A stretch of 64,000 nucleotides of DNA from Xanthobacter aminoxidans. Its GTDB lineage: Bacteria > Pseudomonadota > Alphaproteobacteria > Rhizobiales > Xanthobacteraceae. The position numbers were made by a program, and so were the translations under genes. The stretch lies in the NCBI RefSeq assembly GCF_023571765.1, contig NZ_JAMJXC010000023.1, forward strand, positions 1 to 64,000. Direction: 5' to 3'. Numbering within the stretch: position 1 is the first letter of the stretch; the number at the start of each line of letters is the position of its first letter. Under the pieces are notes generated by a model. It ran no database searches, was not told the origin of the DNA, and worked only from the letters and a program-made list of their open reading frames with translations. Below are positions 34,808 through 43,661 of the stretch, piece after piece.

Positions 34808-35835
34808 GCGCCGCGTCTTCCGTGCCCATGACCTGCCTCAGCCTCAAGGAGGTGGAGGACCTGACCTTCCGGGCGCTGACCGCGTGCGGCGTCAGCCCGG
34901 CCAACGCCCTGTCGGTCACCGCCTCGGTGGTGGCCGCCGAGGCCGAGGGCGTCCACAGCCACGGCCTCGCCCGCCTGCCCACCTATTGCGCCCATGCCAA
35001 GGTCGGCAAGATCGACGGCAAGGCCATGCCGGAACTGACCCGCCCCCGGCCGGGCCTTGTCCGCGTGGACGCAAGGGACGGCTTCGCCCATCCCGCCATC
35101 GACCTCGGCCTGCCGGCCCTGTTCGAAGCGGCCAAGACGCAGGGTATCGCCGCGTTGGCCGTCACCAATTCCTACAATTGCGGCGTCGTGGGCTACCATG
35201 TGGAGCGCATCGCCAAAGCCGGCCTGATGGCGCTCGGCTTCGTGAATGCGCCGGCCTCCATCGCCCCGGTGGGCGGCACGAAGCCGGTGTTCGGCACCAA
35301 TCCGGTCGCCTTCGCAGTGCCCCGCAGCGGCGAAGATCCGCTGGTGCTGGACCAGTCGTCCAGCGTCATCGCCAAGAGCGAAATCGTTGTGCATCAGCAG
35401 CGGGGCCAGAAGATTCCGCTGGGCTGGGCGCTGGACCGGAACGGCAATCCCACGGACGACCCCGCTGCCGCCTTGGATGGAGGCACCATGGTTCCCTCCG
35501 GCGGTCACAAGGGCGCGGGGCTGGCGCTGATCGTGGAGCTGTTCGCGGCCTGGATTACGGGGGCGAACCTCTCCATCGACGCCTCCTCCTTCGCCGACAA
35601 TGCGGGCGGCTCGCCGCGCACCGGGCAGTTCTTCATCGCCGTGGACCCCGGCCCGCTGGCCGGCCCCGACGCGGCGGCGCGGCTCGCGCACCTGTTCGCG
35701 GTCATCGCGGAGCAGGAGGGCGCACGGCTGCCGGGCTCCCGCCGCGCCGCCGCCCGGCGCCAGACGGCAGATGCCGGGGTGCGCATTCCGGCAATCTTGA
35801 AGGACCGGCTCGACACCATCGCGGCCGGCGCCTGA
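34804..35835 (+). CDS. Malate/L-lactate/ureidoglycolate dehydrogenase-type oxidoreductase (Ldh2 family)
   Basis: A 343-residue NAD(P)-dependent 2-hydroxyacid or 2-ketoacid reductase-type enzyme. The catalytic H-S-H-G segment (GVHSHGLARLPTY) and GGHKGAGLALIVE are characteristic of the Ldh2/YiaK/AllD family, distinct from classical Rossmann malate dehydrogenases. GTG at 34804 overlaps the hyuB stop. The family includes ureidoglycolate and delta-1-piperideine-2-carboxylate/pyrroline-2-carboxylate reductases, so a nitrogenous intermediate is plausible. It is the last gene of the cluster; a stem-loop follows 5 bp after the stop. Confidence 0.88.
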   Translation: MSAASSVPMTCLSLKEVEDLTFRALTACGVSPANALSVTASVVAAEAEGVHSHGLARLPTYCAHAKVGKIDGKAMPELTRPRPGLVRVDARDGFAHPAIDLGLPALFEAAKTQGIAALAVTNSYNCGVVGYHVERIAKAGLMALGFVNAPASIAPVGGTKPVFGTNPVAFAVPRSGEDPLVLDQSSSVIAKSEIVVHQQRGQKIPLGWALDRNGNPTDDPAAALDGGTMVPSGGHKGAGLALIVELFAAWITGANLSIDASSFADNAGGSPRTGQFFIAVDPGPLAGPDAAARLAHLFAVIAEQEGARLPGSRRAAARRQTADAGVRIPAILKDRLDTIAAGA

Positions 35836-35840
35836 GGGAC

Positions 35841-35879
35841 GAGCGGATGGGCGCGCGGCATTGCCCCGCCCACCCGCTC
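35841..35879. terminator. Long stem-loop between convergent operons
   Basis: GAGCGGATGGGCG (35841-35853) pairs with CGCCCACCCGCTC (35867-35879), 12 of 13 positions, across a 13-nt loop. It fills the 61-bp gap between the Ldh2-type gene (ends 35835) and the convergent thiolase gene (ends 35897) and probably serves both. There is no T-tract. Confidence 0.6.
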
Positions 35880-35896
35880 AAGGTGCCGAGGATGCC

Positions 35897-37081
35897 TCAG
35901 GCCGCCTCGACGACCATGGCGATGCCCTGCCCGCCGCCGATGCACATGGTGACAAGACCGTACTTGCCGCCGATGCGCTTGAGCTCATGGAGGATCTTGA
36001 CGGTCAGGATGGCCCCGGTCGCCCCAACGGGATGGCCGAGGGCGATCGCCCCGCCATTGGGGTTGACCTTGGCCGGGTCGAAACCGAGCGCCGCTCCGAC
36101 CGCACAGGACTGAGCGGCGAAGGCCTCATTGGATTCGATCACATCGAGGTCGGCGACGCCGATGCCCGCGCGTGCGAGCGCAATGCGCACGGCCGGCACC
36201 GGGCCCATCCCCATCTCGGCGGGATCGACGCCCGCGAGCCCCCAGGAGACGAGGCGCGCCAGCGGCGTCAGACCACGCTTGGCGACCGCCTCCCGCGAGG
36301 CGAGGACGACCGCGCCCGCCCCGTCGTTGATACCGGACGAATTGCCGGCGGTGACGGTTCCGCCCTTGGCGAAAACCGGGCGCAGCCGCGTGAAATCATC
36401 GAGGCTCACCTCCCGCCGGACATGCTCATCGGTGTCGAACGTGACGGTGCCCTTCCGGCCGGAGAGATCGAAGGGGGCGATCTGGTCCTTGAAGTAGCCC
36501 GCAGAGATGGCGTGCGCGGCCCGCCGGTGGCTTTCGAGCGCGGCGGCGTCTTGCGCTTCCCGGCTGACATCGTAGCGCTGCGACACGGTTTCGGCGGTCA
36601 CGCCCATGTGGCCGTGGCCGAACGGATCGGTCAGCACGCCCACCATCATGTCAGCCGCCTGCGCATTGCCCATGCGCTGACCCCAGCGGGCGCCGGGCAA
36701 CAGATAGCCGGCACGGCTCATGCTCTCGGCACCACCCGCGAGCGCCGTCTCCGCATCGCCAAGCATGATCGCATGGGCGGCGGTGAGGATCGCCTGGAGG
36801 CCGGAGCCGCACAGGCGGTTCACCGTGAGCGCCGGCGCCTCCTTCGGCACGCCCGCCTCCATGGCCACCACGCGGGAGATGTACATGTCGCGCGGCTCGC
36901 CATGGATGACGTTGCCCACCACGGTCTGGCCGATCTCCTCGGCCGCAAGGCCGGACCGGGAGATGGCGGCACGGGCCGCATGCGCGCCGAGCGTCGTTGC
37001 CGGCACGTCCTTCAGACTTCCCCCGAAATCGCCGATGGCCGTACGCGCTGCTGAAACGAAAAAGACTTCGGCGCCACTCAT
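35897..37081 (-). CDS. Acetyl-CoA acetyltransferase / thiolase family protein
   Basis: A 394-residue thiolase. The acyl-accepting cysteine is C91 (VNRLCGSGLQAI), with ALGHPVGATGA (His) and the second cysteine in MCIGGGQGIAM near the C-terminus. The start at 37081 follows AAGGACG; an in-frame ATG at 37123 is unlikely. It ends a minus-strand operon of TRAP importer, acyl-CoA synthetase and ThDP lyase, 136 bp after the lyase. It would cleave a 3-ketoacyl-CoA or condense acetyl-CoA in the terminal part of that pathway. Biosynthetic versus degradative use cannot be decided. Confidence 0.92.
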   Translation of the reverse strand: MSGAEVFFVSAARTAIGDFGGSLKDVPATTLGAHAARAAISRSGLAAEEIGQTVVGNVIHGEPRDMYISRVVAMEAGVPKEAPALTVNRLCGSGLQAILTAAHAIMLGDAETALAGGAESMSRAGYLLPGARWGQRMGNAQAADMMVGVLTDPFGHGHMGVTAETVSQRYDVSREAQDAAALESHRRAAHAISAGYFKDQIAPFDLSGRKGTVTFDTDEHVRREVSLDDFTRLRPVFAKGGTVTAGNSSGINDGAGAVVLASREAVAKRGLTPLARLVSWGLAGVDPAEMGMGPVPAVRIALARAGIGVADLDVIESNEAFAAQSCAVGAALGFDPAKVNPNGGAIALGHPVGATGAILTVKILHELKRIGGKYGLVTMCIGGGQGIAMVVEAA

Positions 37082-37217
37082 GGGAACGTCCTTCGGTGTG
37101 CGGTCATTCGATGCGGAATCCAAATATCAGCGAATTGGAAGTCGACCTACTCTTACGACAGAGCGCCGTATTGACGGCGGCGTCGCTCTGCGGTGAGCGG
37201 CAAGAGCGGCGCTGGCT

Positions 37218-38930
37218 TCATCCCTGCCGCCATGCCCGCTCGGCCTCGTCCCAGGCCGCGAGGGGCTGGAGATCGGGCACCCAGGCGAGGCCCGATTTGC
37301 CATCGGAGGACACCGCGTCCGACGTGACGACCACATCCAGCAGCGCCGGCCGGTTGGCCAGCGCGCGGGCGATGGCGGGAGCGAGATCCTCCTCGCGCTC
37401 CACGCGCTCGGCATGCATGCCGAAGGCCCGCGCCATCATGGCGTGGTCGGAATGCTGGAGGCGCGTGCCCACCACCTTGCCGTGGGTCTCCTGCTGGTCG
37501 TGGACCTCGATCTGCCATGCCCCATTGTTGGCGACGACGATGAGCACCGGCGCCTTGTGGCGCACCGCAGTGTCGATCTCGATGGCATTGAAGCCGAAGG
37601 CGCCGTCGCCGGTGGCCACCAGCACCGGCTTGTCGGGATATTCGAGGCTGGCGGCGATGCCGTAGGGCACGCCCACGCCGATGCAGCCGAACGGCCCGGG
37701 ATCGAGCATGGCATCGGCGCTAAGGCCAACGCGCCCGAAGGCGAGGAAATCGCCGCCGTCATTGATCACCACGGCGTCGCGGCCGACCGCATCCTGCAAG
37801 GCGGCGAGCAGGCGATTGGGGTGGAGCCGGCCATCGGCGCCGGCGGGCGCGGCCGCCATGGACTGGCGCAGCTTCGCCGCGCGCGCCCGGTGCCCCTCGC
37901 GCAGCTTGCCCGCCCAGTCCGGATCAATGGCGGACGCGCGATTGCCGGCTGCCTCGACCAGCGCATCGAGCGTGGCCGCCACGTCCGCGACGATCTCCAC
38001 AGCCCCGCGCCGGTTGTCGCGGACCTCGGCAGCGGCATCGCTGATGCGCACGAACTGCGCGGCGCCGAACACGGCCGGCGAACCGAAGCCGAGCTGGAAG
38101 TCGAGCTTGCGTCCCACCGTCAGCACCACATCGGCGTCGCCCATGGCCGCGCCGCGCATGGCGCCGACGACGGCAGGATGGTCATCGGGGATCACGCCCC
38201 GGCTCTCGCCGGTGTCGAGATAGACCGCACCGAGCCGGTCGAGAAATGCGGAAAGCTCGGGCCCCGCCTGCCGCGCGCCGCGACCGGAAATGACGAGCAC
38301 GCGGCGTGCGCTCCACAGGAGATCGACCGCCGCGGCGATACGGTCCGGGTCAGGCAGCGCGCGCACCCGCGGCTTCGCGACCATGTGCTCCGCCATCCGG
38401 AGCGCCTCGGGGACAGGAGCGCGCAGGGTGTCGACCGGGAAGTCGATGAAGGCCGGGCCGGGCACGCCGCCTTCGCCGAGCGCACACGAGATCGCCTCGT
38501 CCAGCTCGGCAAGCGCCAGCGAGGGCTCGCGCACGGTTCGGGCATAGCGGGTGATGGGGCGCAGCAGCTGGCTCTGGTCCATGTCCTGAAGGCCGCCGCG
38601 GTTCTCCTGCGGGCGGGGCGAGGCCCCGGACAGGATCAGCACCGGCGCCCGCGAGACATTGGCATTGGCGATGCCGGTGATGGCATTGGTCACGCCCGGG
38701 CCGGCCGTCACCAGGGCGACACCCAGGTCGCCCGTCAGCTCCGCATGCGCCTGCGCCATATGGACCGCCGCGCGCTCGTCGCGGACATCGATGATAGCGA
38801 TGCCTTCGGCGTCGAGACGCATCCACAGCGGCATGATGTGCCCGCCGCACAGGGCAAACACGCGCTTCACGCCGCGTTGCTTCAACACCTTGGCCACCAT
38901 GGCGGCGACGCTGTCGGCAGAGACCTTCAT
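37218..38930 (-). CDS. Thiamine-diphosphate enzyme resembling 2-hydroxyacyl-CoA lyase 2 (ILVBL) / acetolactate synthase-like
   Basis: A 570-residue three-domain ThDP enzyme. The activating glutamate is E52 (DVRDERAAVHMAQAHA). The ThDP motif is GDGAFGFNAIEID ... VANNGAW. Segments FALCGGHIMPLW, ENRGGLQDMDQSQLLRPITR and GPAFIDFPVDTL resemble human ILVBL, a 2-hydroxyacyl-CoA lyase, more than housekeeping IlvB; this comparison is from memory. It is next to an acyl-CoA synthetase (64 bp) and a TRAP importer. The likely reaction is cleavage of a 2-hydroxyacyl-CoA to formyl-CoA plus an aldehyde or ketone. Other decarboxylase or ligase activities remain possible. Confidence 0.82.
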   Translation of the reverse strand: MKVSADSVAAMVAKVLKQRGVKRVFALCGGHIMPLWMRLDAEGIAIIDVRDERAAVHMAQAHAELTGDLGVALVTAGPGVTNAITGIANANVSRAPVLILSGASPRPQENRGGLQDMDQSQLLRPITRYARTVREPSLALAELDEAISCALGEGGVPGPAFIDFPVDTLRAPVPEALRMAEHMVAKPRVRALPDPDRIAAAVDLLWSARRVLVISGRGARQAGPELSAFLDRLGAVYLDTGESRGVIPDDHPAVVGAMRGAAMGDADVVLTVGRKLDFQLGFGSPAVFGAAQFVRISDAAAEVRDNRRGAVEIVADVAATLDALVEAAGNRASAIDPDWAGKLREGHRARAAKLRQSMAAAPAGADGRLHPNRLLAALQDAVGRDAVVINDGGDFLAFGRVGLSADAMLDPGPFGCIGVGVPYGIAASLEYPDKPVLVATGDGAFGFNAIEIDTAVRHKAPVLIVVANNGAWQIEVHDQQETHGKVVGTRLQHSDHAMMARAFGMHAERVEREEDLAPAIARALANRPALLDVVVTSDAVSSDGKSGLAWVPDLQPLAAWDEAERAWRQG

Positions 38931-38994
38931 GGACGTTCTCCCTGGCGCCTGCGCGGGCGCGCGGCGCTGTTCTGATGCGGCGAACCTTGGAGGA

Positions 38995-40557
38995 TCAGAC
39001 CTTCTCGCGGGCGAAGCGGGTCTTCAGCTCGCGGTAGAGCACCTTGCCGGTGGCGTTGCGCGGGATGTCCTCATGGCGGACGAAATCGAAGGAGCGCGGG
39101 CGCTTGTAGCCGGCGAGCCCATCCTTCACCCATTCCGCGAGCGCCGCTTCGGAGAGCGAGGCACCGTTCTCGGTGACGATGACGGCGTGGACGCGCTCGC
39201 CCCATTTGCCGTCCGGCACGCCGATGACCGCCACGTCGCGCACCTGCGGATGGGAGGCGAGCACCTGCTCCACCTCGGAGGGATAGACGTTCTCCCCGCC
39301 GGAGATGATCATGTTGCTCTTGCGGTCGACGAGATGGATGTATCCGTCCGCATCCCGCCGCGCCATGTCGCCCACCGAGCAATAGTCGCCGCGGAAGGCC
39401 TCACGGGTCTTTTCCGGCAGCCGCCAGTAGCCATCGAAGGTGTAGGGCGTGCGCGAGAAGAGTTCGCCCACGCTGCCGTCCGGCACCTCGTTTCCGTCCT
39501 CGTCCAGGAGGCGGATCGGCGCCGAGCCGATGCATTCGCGCCCCACCGAGCCGAGCTTGGAGAACTGCTCGTGGGGATGCAGGAAAGTCACCCAGCCGGT
39601 CTCGGTCGCGCCGTAGAGCTCGAACAGGCCGGAATTGGGGAACATCTCCATCACCGCGCGCTTGGTGTCCGGCCGCGCGGGGGCGGAGGACACCATGAGT
39701 TTGGTCACCGAGCCGAGGTCGTAGCGCGCCCGCTCGGCACCGGAGAGGCCGAGCATCAGCACGTAGTGGGTGGGCACCAGCGAGGTGAAGCTCGCGCCGC
39801 TTTCCGCCAAAGTGCGCACGCAATGCTCGGGATCGAAGTTCGCCCGCGAGTAGATGTTGATGGTGCCGCCGCAATAGGCGAAGGCGCCGAAGAAGTAGAG
39901 CGAATTGGCATGGCACATGGGCATCACCAGCAGGGCGCCGTCCTTGCGGTGGATACCCAGCTCGATCTCGGTGGTGAGCGCGAGCAGCGCGCTGCCGCGA
40001 TGGCTGCGGATGGCCCCCTTCGGGTTGCCGGTGGTGCCGGACGTGTACATGAGCGTCCAGGGATCGTGTTCCAGCACCACCTGCCCAGGTTCGCGCGCCG
40101 AGGCTGCGGCGAGCAGCGCCTCGTAATCGCGAAAGCCCGCGGGCGCCGGCCCGGAACCGAAATGGATGATGCGGTCGTCGCTGATGGGCAGGTCCGCGCG
40201 CACCTCTTCCACCACGCCCGCCAGCGCATCTTGCACGATGAGGGCGGCGACTTCGGCATTCTCGGCGATGAAGCGCACTTCCCGTCCGGTGAGCCGGAAG
40301 TTGATTGGCACCGCCACCAGGCCGGCCTTGGCGGTGGCGGCGTAGATTTCCACCCACTCGATGCAATTATAGGCGAGCACTGCGACCCGGTCGCCCTTGA
40401 CGAGGCCGAGCCCGAGCAGGGCGTTGGCGAGGCGGCACGCCCGCGCATTCCACAGCGCGAAGCTCATCTCCCGCTCCAGGTCGCGGGCACCGATCCGCTC
40501 GGGAGACAGGCGCGCGTGGGCGGCGAGCATCTGCCCGAAATTCAGCACGTCAGTCAT
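38995..40557 (-). CDS. AMP-forming acyl-CoA synthetase
   Basis: A 520-residue adenylate-forming CoA ligase. The ATP loop is YTSGTTGNPKG. The A5 motif is LFELYGATETGW, A7/A8 is YIHLVDRKSNMIISGGENVY, and the catalytic A10 lysine lies in PRNATGKVLYREL. It would activate the carboxylate imported by the TRAP system encoded just upstream (37 bp). The substrate pocket cannot be interpreted reliably. The following ThDP lyase suggests that the CoA ester is a 2-hydroxyacyl-CoA. Confidence 0.93.
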   Translation of the reverse strand: MTDVLNFGQMLAAHARLSPERIGARDLEREMSFALWNARACRLANALLGLGLVKGDRVAVLAYNCIEWVEIYAATAKAGLVAVPINFRLTGREVRFIAENAEVAALIVQDALAGVVEEVRADLPISDDRIIHFGSGPAPAGFRDYEALLAAASAREPGQVVLEHDPWTLMYTSGTTGNPKGAIRSHRGSALLALTTEIELGIHRKDGALLVMPMCHANSLYFFGAFAYCGGTINIYSRANFDPEHCVRTLAESGASFTSLVPTHYVLMLGLSGAERARYDLGSVTKLMVSSAPARPDTKRAVMEMFPNSGLFELYGATETGWVTFLHPHEQFSKLGSVGRECIGSAPIRLLDEDGNEVPDGSVGELFSRTPYTFDGYWRLPEKTREAFRGDYCSVGDMARRDADGYIHLVDRKSNMIISGGENVYPSEVEQVLASHPQVRDVAVIGVPDGKWGERVHAVIVTENGASLSEAALAEWVKDGLAGYKRPRSFDFVRHEDIPRNATGKVLYRELKTRFAREKV

Positions 40558-40594
40558 GATGCGATCTCCGAATGCGGCGCTCGGGGCCGCGCGA

Positions 40595-42466
40595 TCAACG
40601 GATGAAGCCGGTCGAAATCCACGGCACGGCGGCGACGATGAGCGTGCCGATGAAGAGCGCCGCGATGTACCCGATCATGGGCCGCATGCCCTCGTCCGGC
40701 CGGATGCGGCTGATGGCGGAGGCCGCGTAGTAGCCGACGCCGAACGGAGGGGCGAAGAGGCCGATGCCCATGGCGAGGATCACCACCATGGAATAGTGCA
40801 CCTCGTTCACCCCCACCTGCCGGGCGATGGGAAACAGGAGCGGCCCGAAGAGCACGATGGCCGGGATGCCTTCCAGCAGGCTGCCGAGCACAATGAAGGC
40901 AACGAGAGACACCAGCATGAACCCCACGGCGCCGCCGGGCAGGCTCGTCATCATGTGCGCCAGCGCAGCGGAGAAACCGGACTGGGTGAGCGCCCAGGCC
41001 ATGCCCGTGGCGGCGCCGATGATGAGGAGGATCGCCCCCGACAGGGCCGCCGTGTCCACCAGCATGGGATAGAGCCGCCGCCAGTTGAACCGGCGATAGA
41101 TGAGGAGCCCGGCCAGCACCGCATAAGCGATACCGATGGTGGACACCTCGGTGGCGGTGGCCACGCCCTCGATCACCGCGGCCCGGATGATGAACGGCAG
41201 CGCGATGGCCGGTAGCGCCACCACGAGGGCTTTCGCGACCTCGCCGAAGCTGGCCCGGCGCACGCCGGAGAGGTCGTCCTTGCGGCTGCGCAGCCACACC
41301 ACGCAGCACAGCAGCGCGCCCACCACCAAAGCCGGCATGAGGCCGCCCGCGAACAGCGCGGCGATGGAGACGCCGGTGACGGAGCCGATGGTGATCAAAA
41401 CGAGGGAGGGCGGAATGGTCTCTGTCTGCGCACCGGTGGCGGCGAGCAGGGCGAGCAGCTCGCCGCGATCCGCCCCGCGCTTCTCCATCTCCGGCAGGAG
41501 CACGGGGGCGATGGCGGCCATGTCCGCGGCCTTGGAGCCGGAGATGCCGGAGACGAGATACATCGCCCCGACCAGCACATATTGCAGGCCGCCGCGCACA
41601 TGGCCGAGCAGGCTGGCAAGAAAGGCCAGCATGGCCCGCGCCATCCCGGTCATCTCGATGAGCACGCCGAGAAAGACGAACAGCGGCACCGAGAGCAGGA
41701 CGAAGTGGCTCATGCCCTCGTCCATCCGTCCGATCACCACCGAGTGCGGCAGGCGGGTGGTGAGCGCGATGTAGCCGAAGGTGGCCGTGGCGAAGGCGAA
41801 CGCGATGGGAATGCCGGCCAGAACCATCGCCCCCACCAGCCCCACGAAGAAGATGAGCAGGTTGAGATTGCCAAGCCCGGTGAAGGACGGGCGCAGGGCG
41901 GCGAAGACCGCCGCCGCCACCACCACGAGCGCCACGGCGGCGAGCGTCACCCGCCAATCCGTCCGTTCGATGAGGCGCAGCACCGCAAGAACAAGCATGA
42001 GCGCGAAGCCCACGGGCAGCGCCGCCACGCGCCAGCCGGCGGAGATGTCGAGGGCGGGGGTCGAGACGATGATCTCGTCCACCGCGAACTCGTAGGCCGC
42101 GCCGAGGGCGAGCGAGAGGAAGAGCAGCGGAACCGCGATGGCCAGCGCATCGAAGAAGCCGCGGAACGGCTGGCTGAGGCCGCCCACGAAGGCGCTCATC
42201 CTCATGTGCTCGCCGCGCTCGAACGCGACAACGGCCCCGAGCATGGCGAGCCACAGGAACAGGATGCTCGCCAGCTCGTCCGACCAGATCAGCGGCGCGT
42301 GGAACACGTAGCGCGCCAGCACGCCGGCGAACAGCACGAGAATTTCGGCCACCACGAGAACCGCAACTGCGGCTCCCGTGACGTGGCGAATAACGGCGCC
42401 GATGCGCGCCGGAAGTCCGGCCGCCGCAATGGCCGGTGCGGGGGCGATGCCCATCTCGAGCTGCAC
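40595..42466 (-). CDS. TRAP transporter permease, fused small (DctQ) and large (DctM) subunits
   Basis: A 623-residue membrane protein. Residues about 20-170 form a DctQ-like four-helix domain with LARYVFHAPLIWSDELASIL. The remainder is a DctM large subunit with about 12 hydrophobic segments (FGYIALTTRLPHSVVIGRMD; GAQTETIPPSLVLITIGSVT; MGIGLFAPPFGVGYY). Separate genes are the commoner arrangement. GTG at 42466 with GGGAGG upstream is preferred to ATG at 42454. It lies 13 bp after the binding-protein gene and imports a carboxylate using an ion gradient. Confidence 0.9.
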   Translation of the reverse strand: MQLEMGIAPAPAIAAAGLPARIGAVIRHVTGAAVAVLVVAEILVLFAGVLARYVFHAPLIWSDELASILFLWLAMLGAVVAFERGEHMRMSAFVGGLSQPFRGFFDALAIAVPLLFLSLALGAAYEFAVDEIIVSTPALDISAGWRVAALPVGFALMLVLAVLRLIERTDWRVTLAAVALVVVAAAVFAALRPSFTGLGNLNLLIFFVGLVGAMVLAGIPIAFAFATATFGYIALTTRLPHSVVIGRMDEGMSHFVLLSVPLFVFLGVLIEMTGMARAMLAFLASLLGHVRGGLQYVLVGAMYLVSGISGSKAADMAAIAPVLLPEMEKRGADRGELLALLAATGAQTETIPPSLVLITIGSVTGVSIAALFAGGLMPALVVGALLCCVVWLRSRKDDLSGVRRASFGEVAKALVVALPAIALPFIIRAAVIEGVATATEVSTIGIAYAVLAGLLIYRRFNWRRLYPMLVDTAALSGAILLIIGAATGMAWALTQSGFSAALAHMMTSLPGGAVGFMLVSLVAFIVLGSLLEGIPAIVLFGPLLFPIARQVGVNEVHYSMVVILAMGIGLFAPPFGVGYYAASAISRIRPDEGMRPMIGYIAALFIGTLIVAAVPWISTGFIR

Positions 42467-42479
42467 GTCGGCCTCCCGT

Positions 42480-43508
42480 TCAACCGACGGGGCCGGCGAA
42501 CTTCTGAAGCAGATTCCAGGCGTCGTCGCCGAACTTCGCACGGGCGTCCTTGTAGAAGGACGTCTTGGCCAGCGCCTGCTGGAAGACTTCGGCATTGGTG
42601 GTGTTGAAGACGAGGCCCTTGGCCTCGAGATCGGCCTGCAGGGTCTGATTGGCCTTCACGATATCGGCCCGCTGCTTGATGGCGGCGGCATTGAAGTGCT
42701 TGGCCATCACCTGCTTCAGGTCATCCGGCACGCTCTTCCAGACCTTGCCGCTGGCAAGCAGCCAGAAGCCGTCCCAGGCATGGTTGGTGAGCGAGCAATA
42801 CTTCTGCACTTCGAAGAACTTGGCGGTGTAGATGAGCGCCAGCGGGTTTTCCTGCCCATCGGCGATCTTCGTCTGGAGCGCGGAATAGGCTTCGGCGAGC
42901 GGGATCGACACCGGCGATGCGCCGAAGGCCGAGAACATGGAAACCCACAGCGGAACCAGCGGCACGCGGATCTTGAATCCGGCGAGGTCGCCCGGCTCCC
43001 GGATCGGCCGGGTGGAGCTGGTGATCTGGCGGAAGCCGTTGTCCCACACCTTGTCGAAGCCGACGAGGTTGGCCTTCACGAGGTTGGACCGGATGAGGTC
43101 GCCTACCGCCCCGTCCATGGCCGCCCACACCTTGTCATAGCTGGTGAAGGCGAAGCCCACGCCGGTGAGAGCCGTGATGGGCAGGATGGTGGAGAGCACC
43201 GTGCCCGGCATGGTCGCGAGCTCGAGGGCGCCGGAGCGCAGCTGGCTCATCATGTCCGGATCGCTGCCCAGCTGATTGTTGGGGAACAGCGAGATATCGA
43301 GCGCGCCATCGGTCTCCGCCGAGATGGCGGCGATGGCCTCGCGCAGGCGCACGTTCACGGAATGACTGTCCGGCAGGTCGTTGCCGAACTTCAGCTTCAG
43401 CGGCTCGGGCTTGGCGAACACGGCGGGCGCCGCGAGCGAAACACCGCCCGCGGCAGCGCCGCAAGCGGCGGTGAACTGAAGGAACGAGCGTCGATTGAAG
43501 GTGGTCAT
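42480..43508 (-). CDS. TRAP transporter substrate-binding protein (DctP family)
   Basis: A 342-residue periplasmic protein with a Tat signal (NRRSFLQFTAACGAAAGG, cleavage near VFAKPEP). The body shows DctP segments FGNDLPDSHSVNVRLREAI and SSTRPIREPGDLAGFKIRVP, where the conserved arginine that binds the carboxylate of the ligand is expected. It is the first gene of the five-gene minus-strand operon. Its start lies 42 bp from the palindromic GAATTC array at 43551-43591 and is divergent from a GntR gene. The ligand is an organic acid by family. Confidence 0.92.
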   Translation of the reverse strand: MTTFNRRSFLQFTAACGAAAGGVSLAAPAVFAKPEPLKLKFGNDLPDSHSVNVRLREAIAAISAETDGALDISLFPNNQLGSDPDMMSQLRSGALELATMPGTVLSTILPITALTGVGFAFTSYDKVWAAMDGAVGDLIRSNLVKANLVGFDKVWDNGFRQITSSTRPIREPGDLAGFKIRVPLVPLWVSMFSAFGASPVSIPLAEAYSALQTKIADGQENPLALIYTAKFFEVQKYCSLTNHAWDGFWLLASGKVWKSVPDDLKQVMAKHFNAAAIKQRADIVKANQTLQADLEAKGLVFNTTNAEVFQQALAKTSFYKDARAKFGDDAWNLLQKFAGPVG

Positions 43509-43550
43509 CTGGCGTTTCTCCCAGGGCAGCGTGCCGGACTGAATGTCCAG

Positions 43551-43591
43551 TCTGAATTCGAATTCAGAATACGAATTCAGAATACGAATTC
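43551..43591. promoter_or_regulatory. Palindrome plus tandem GAATTC-containing repeats: probable GntR operator
   Basis: TCTGAATTCGAATTCAGA (43551-43568) is a perfect 18-bp palindrome. It merges into a 13-bp direct repeat CGAATTCAGAATA at 43559-43571 and 43572-43584, with a third partial copy to 43591. Four GAATTC hexamers occur within 40 bp. The array lies between the divergent TRAP operon and the GntR gene and is the likely binding region for that regulator. Confidence 0.7.
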
Positions 43592-43661
43592 AAAAATCAA
43601 ATGCAAGCCCTATCCAGAATCCGCCCGTAAGGGGTATATTCGTCGCGTGAAGAGGGGACCG

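Noticed and set aside
43551-43591. CRISPR-like or satellite array
   Set aside because: The repeats are 13 bp and directly adjacent without spacers; their position between divergent genes fits an operator.
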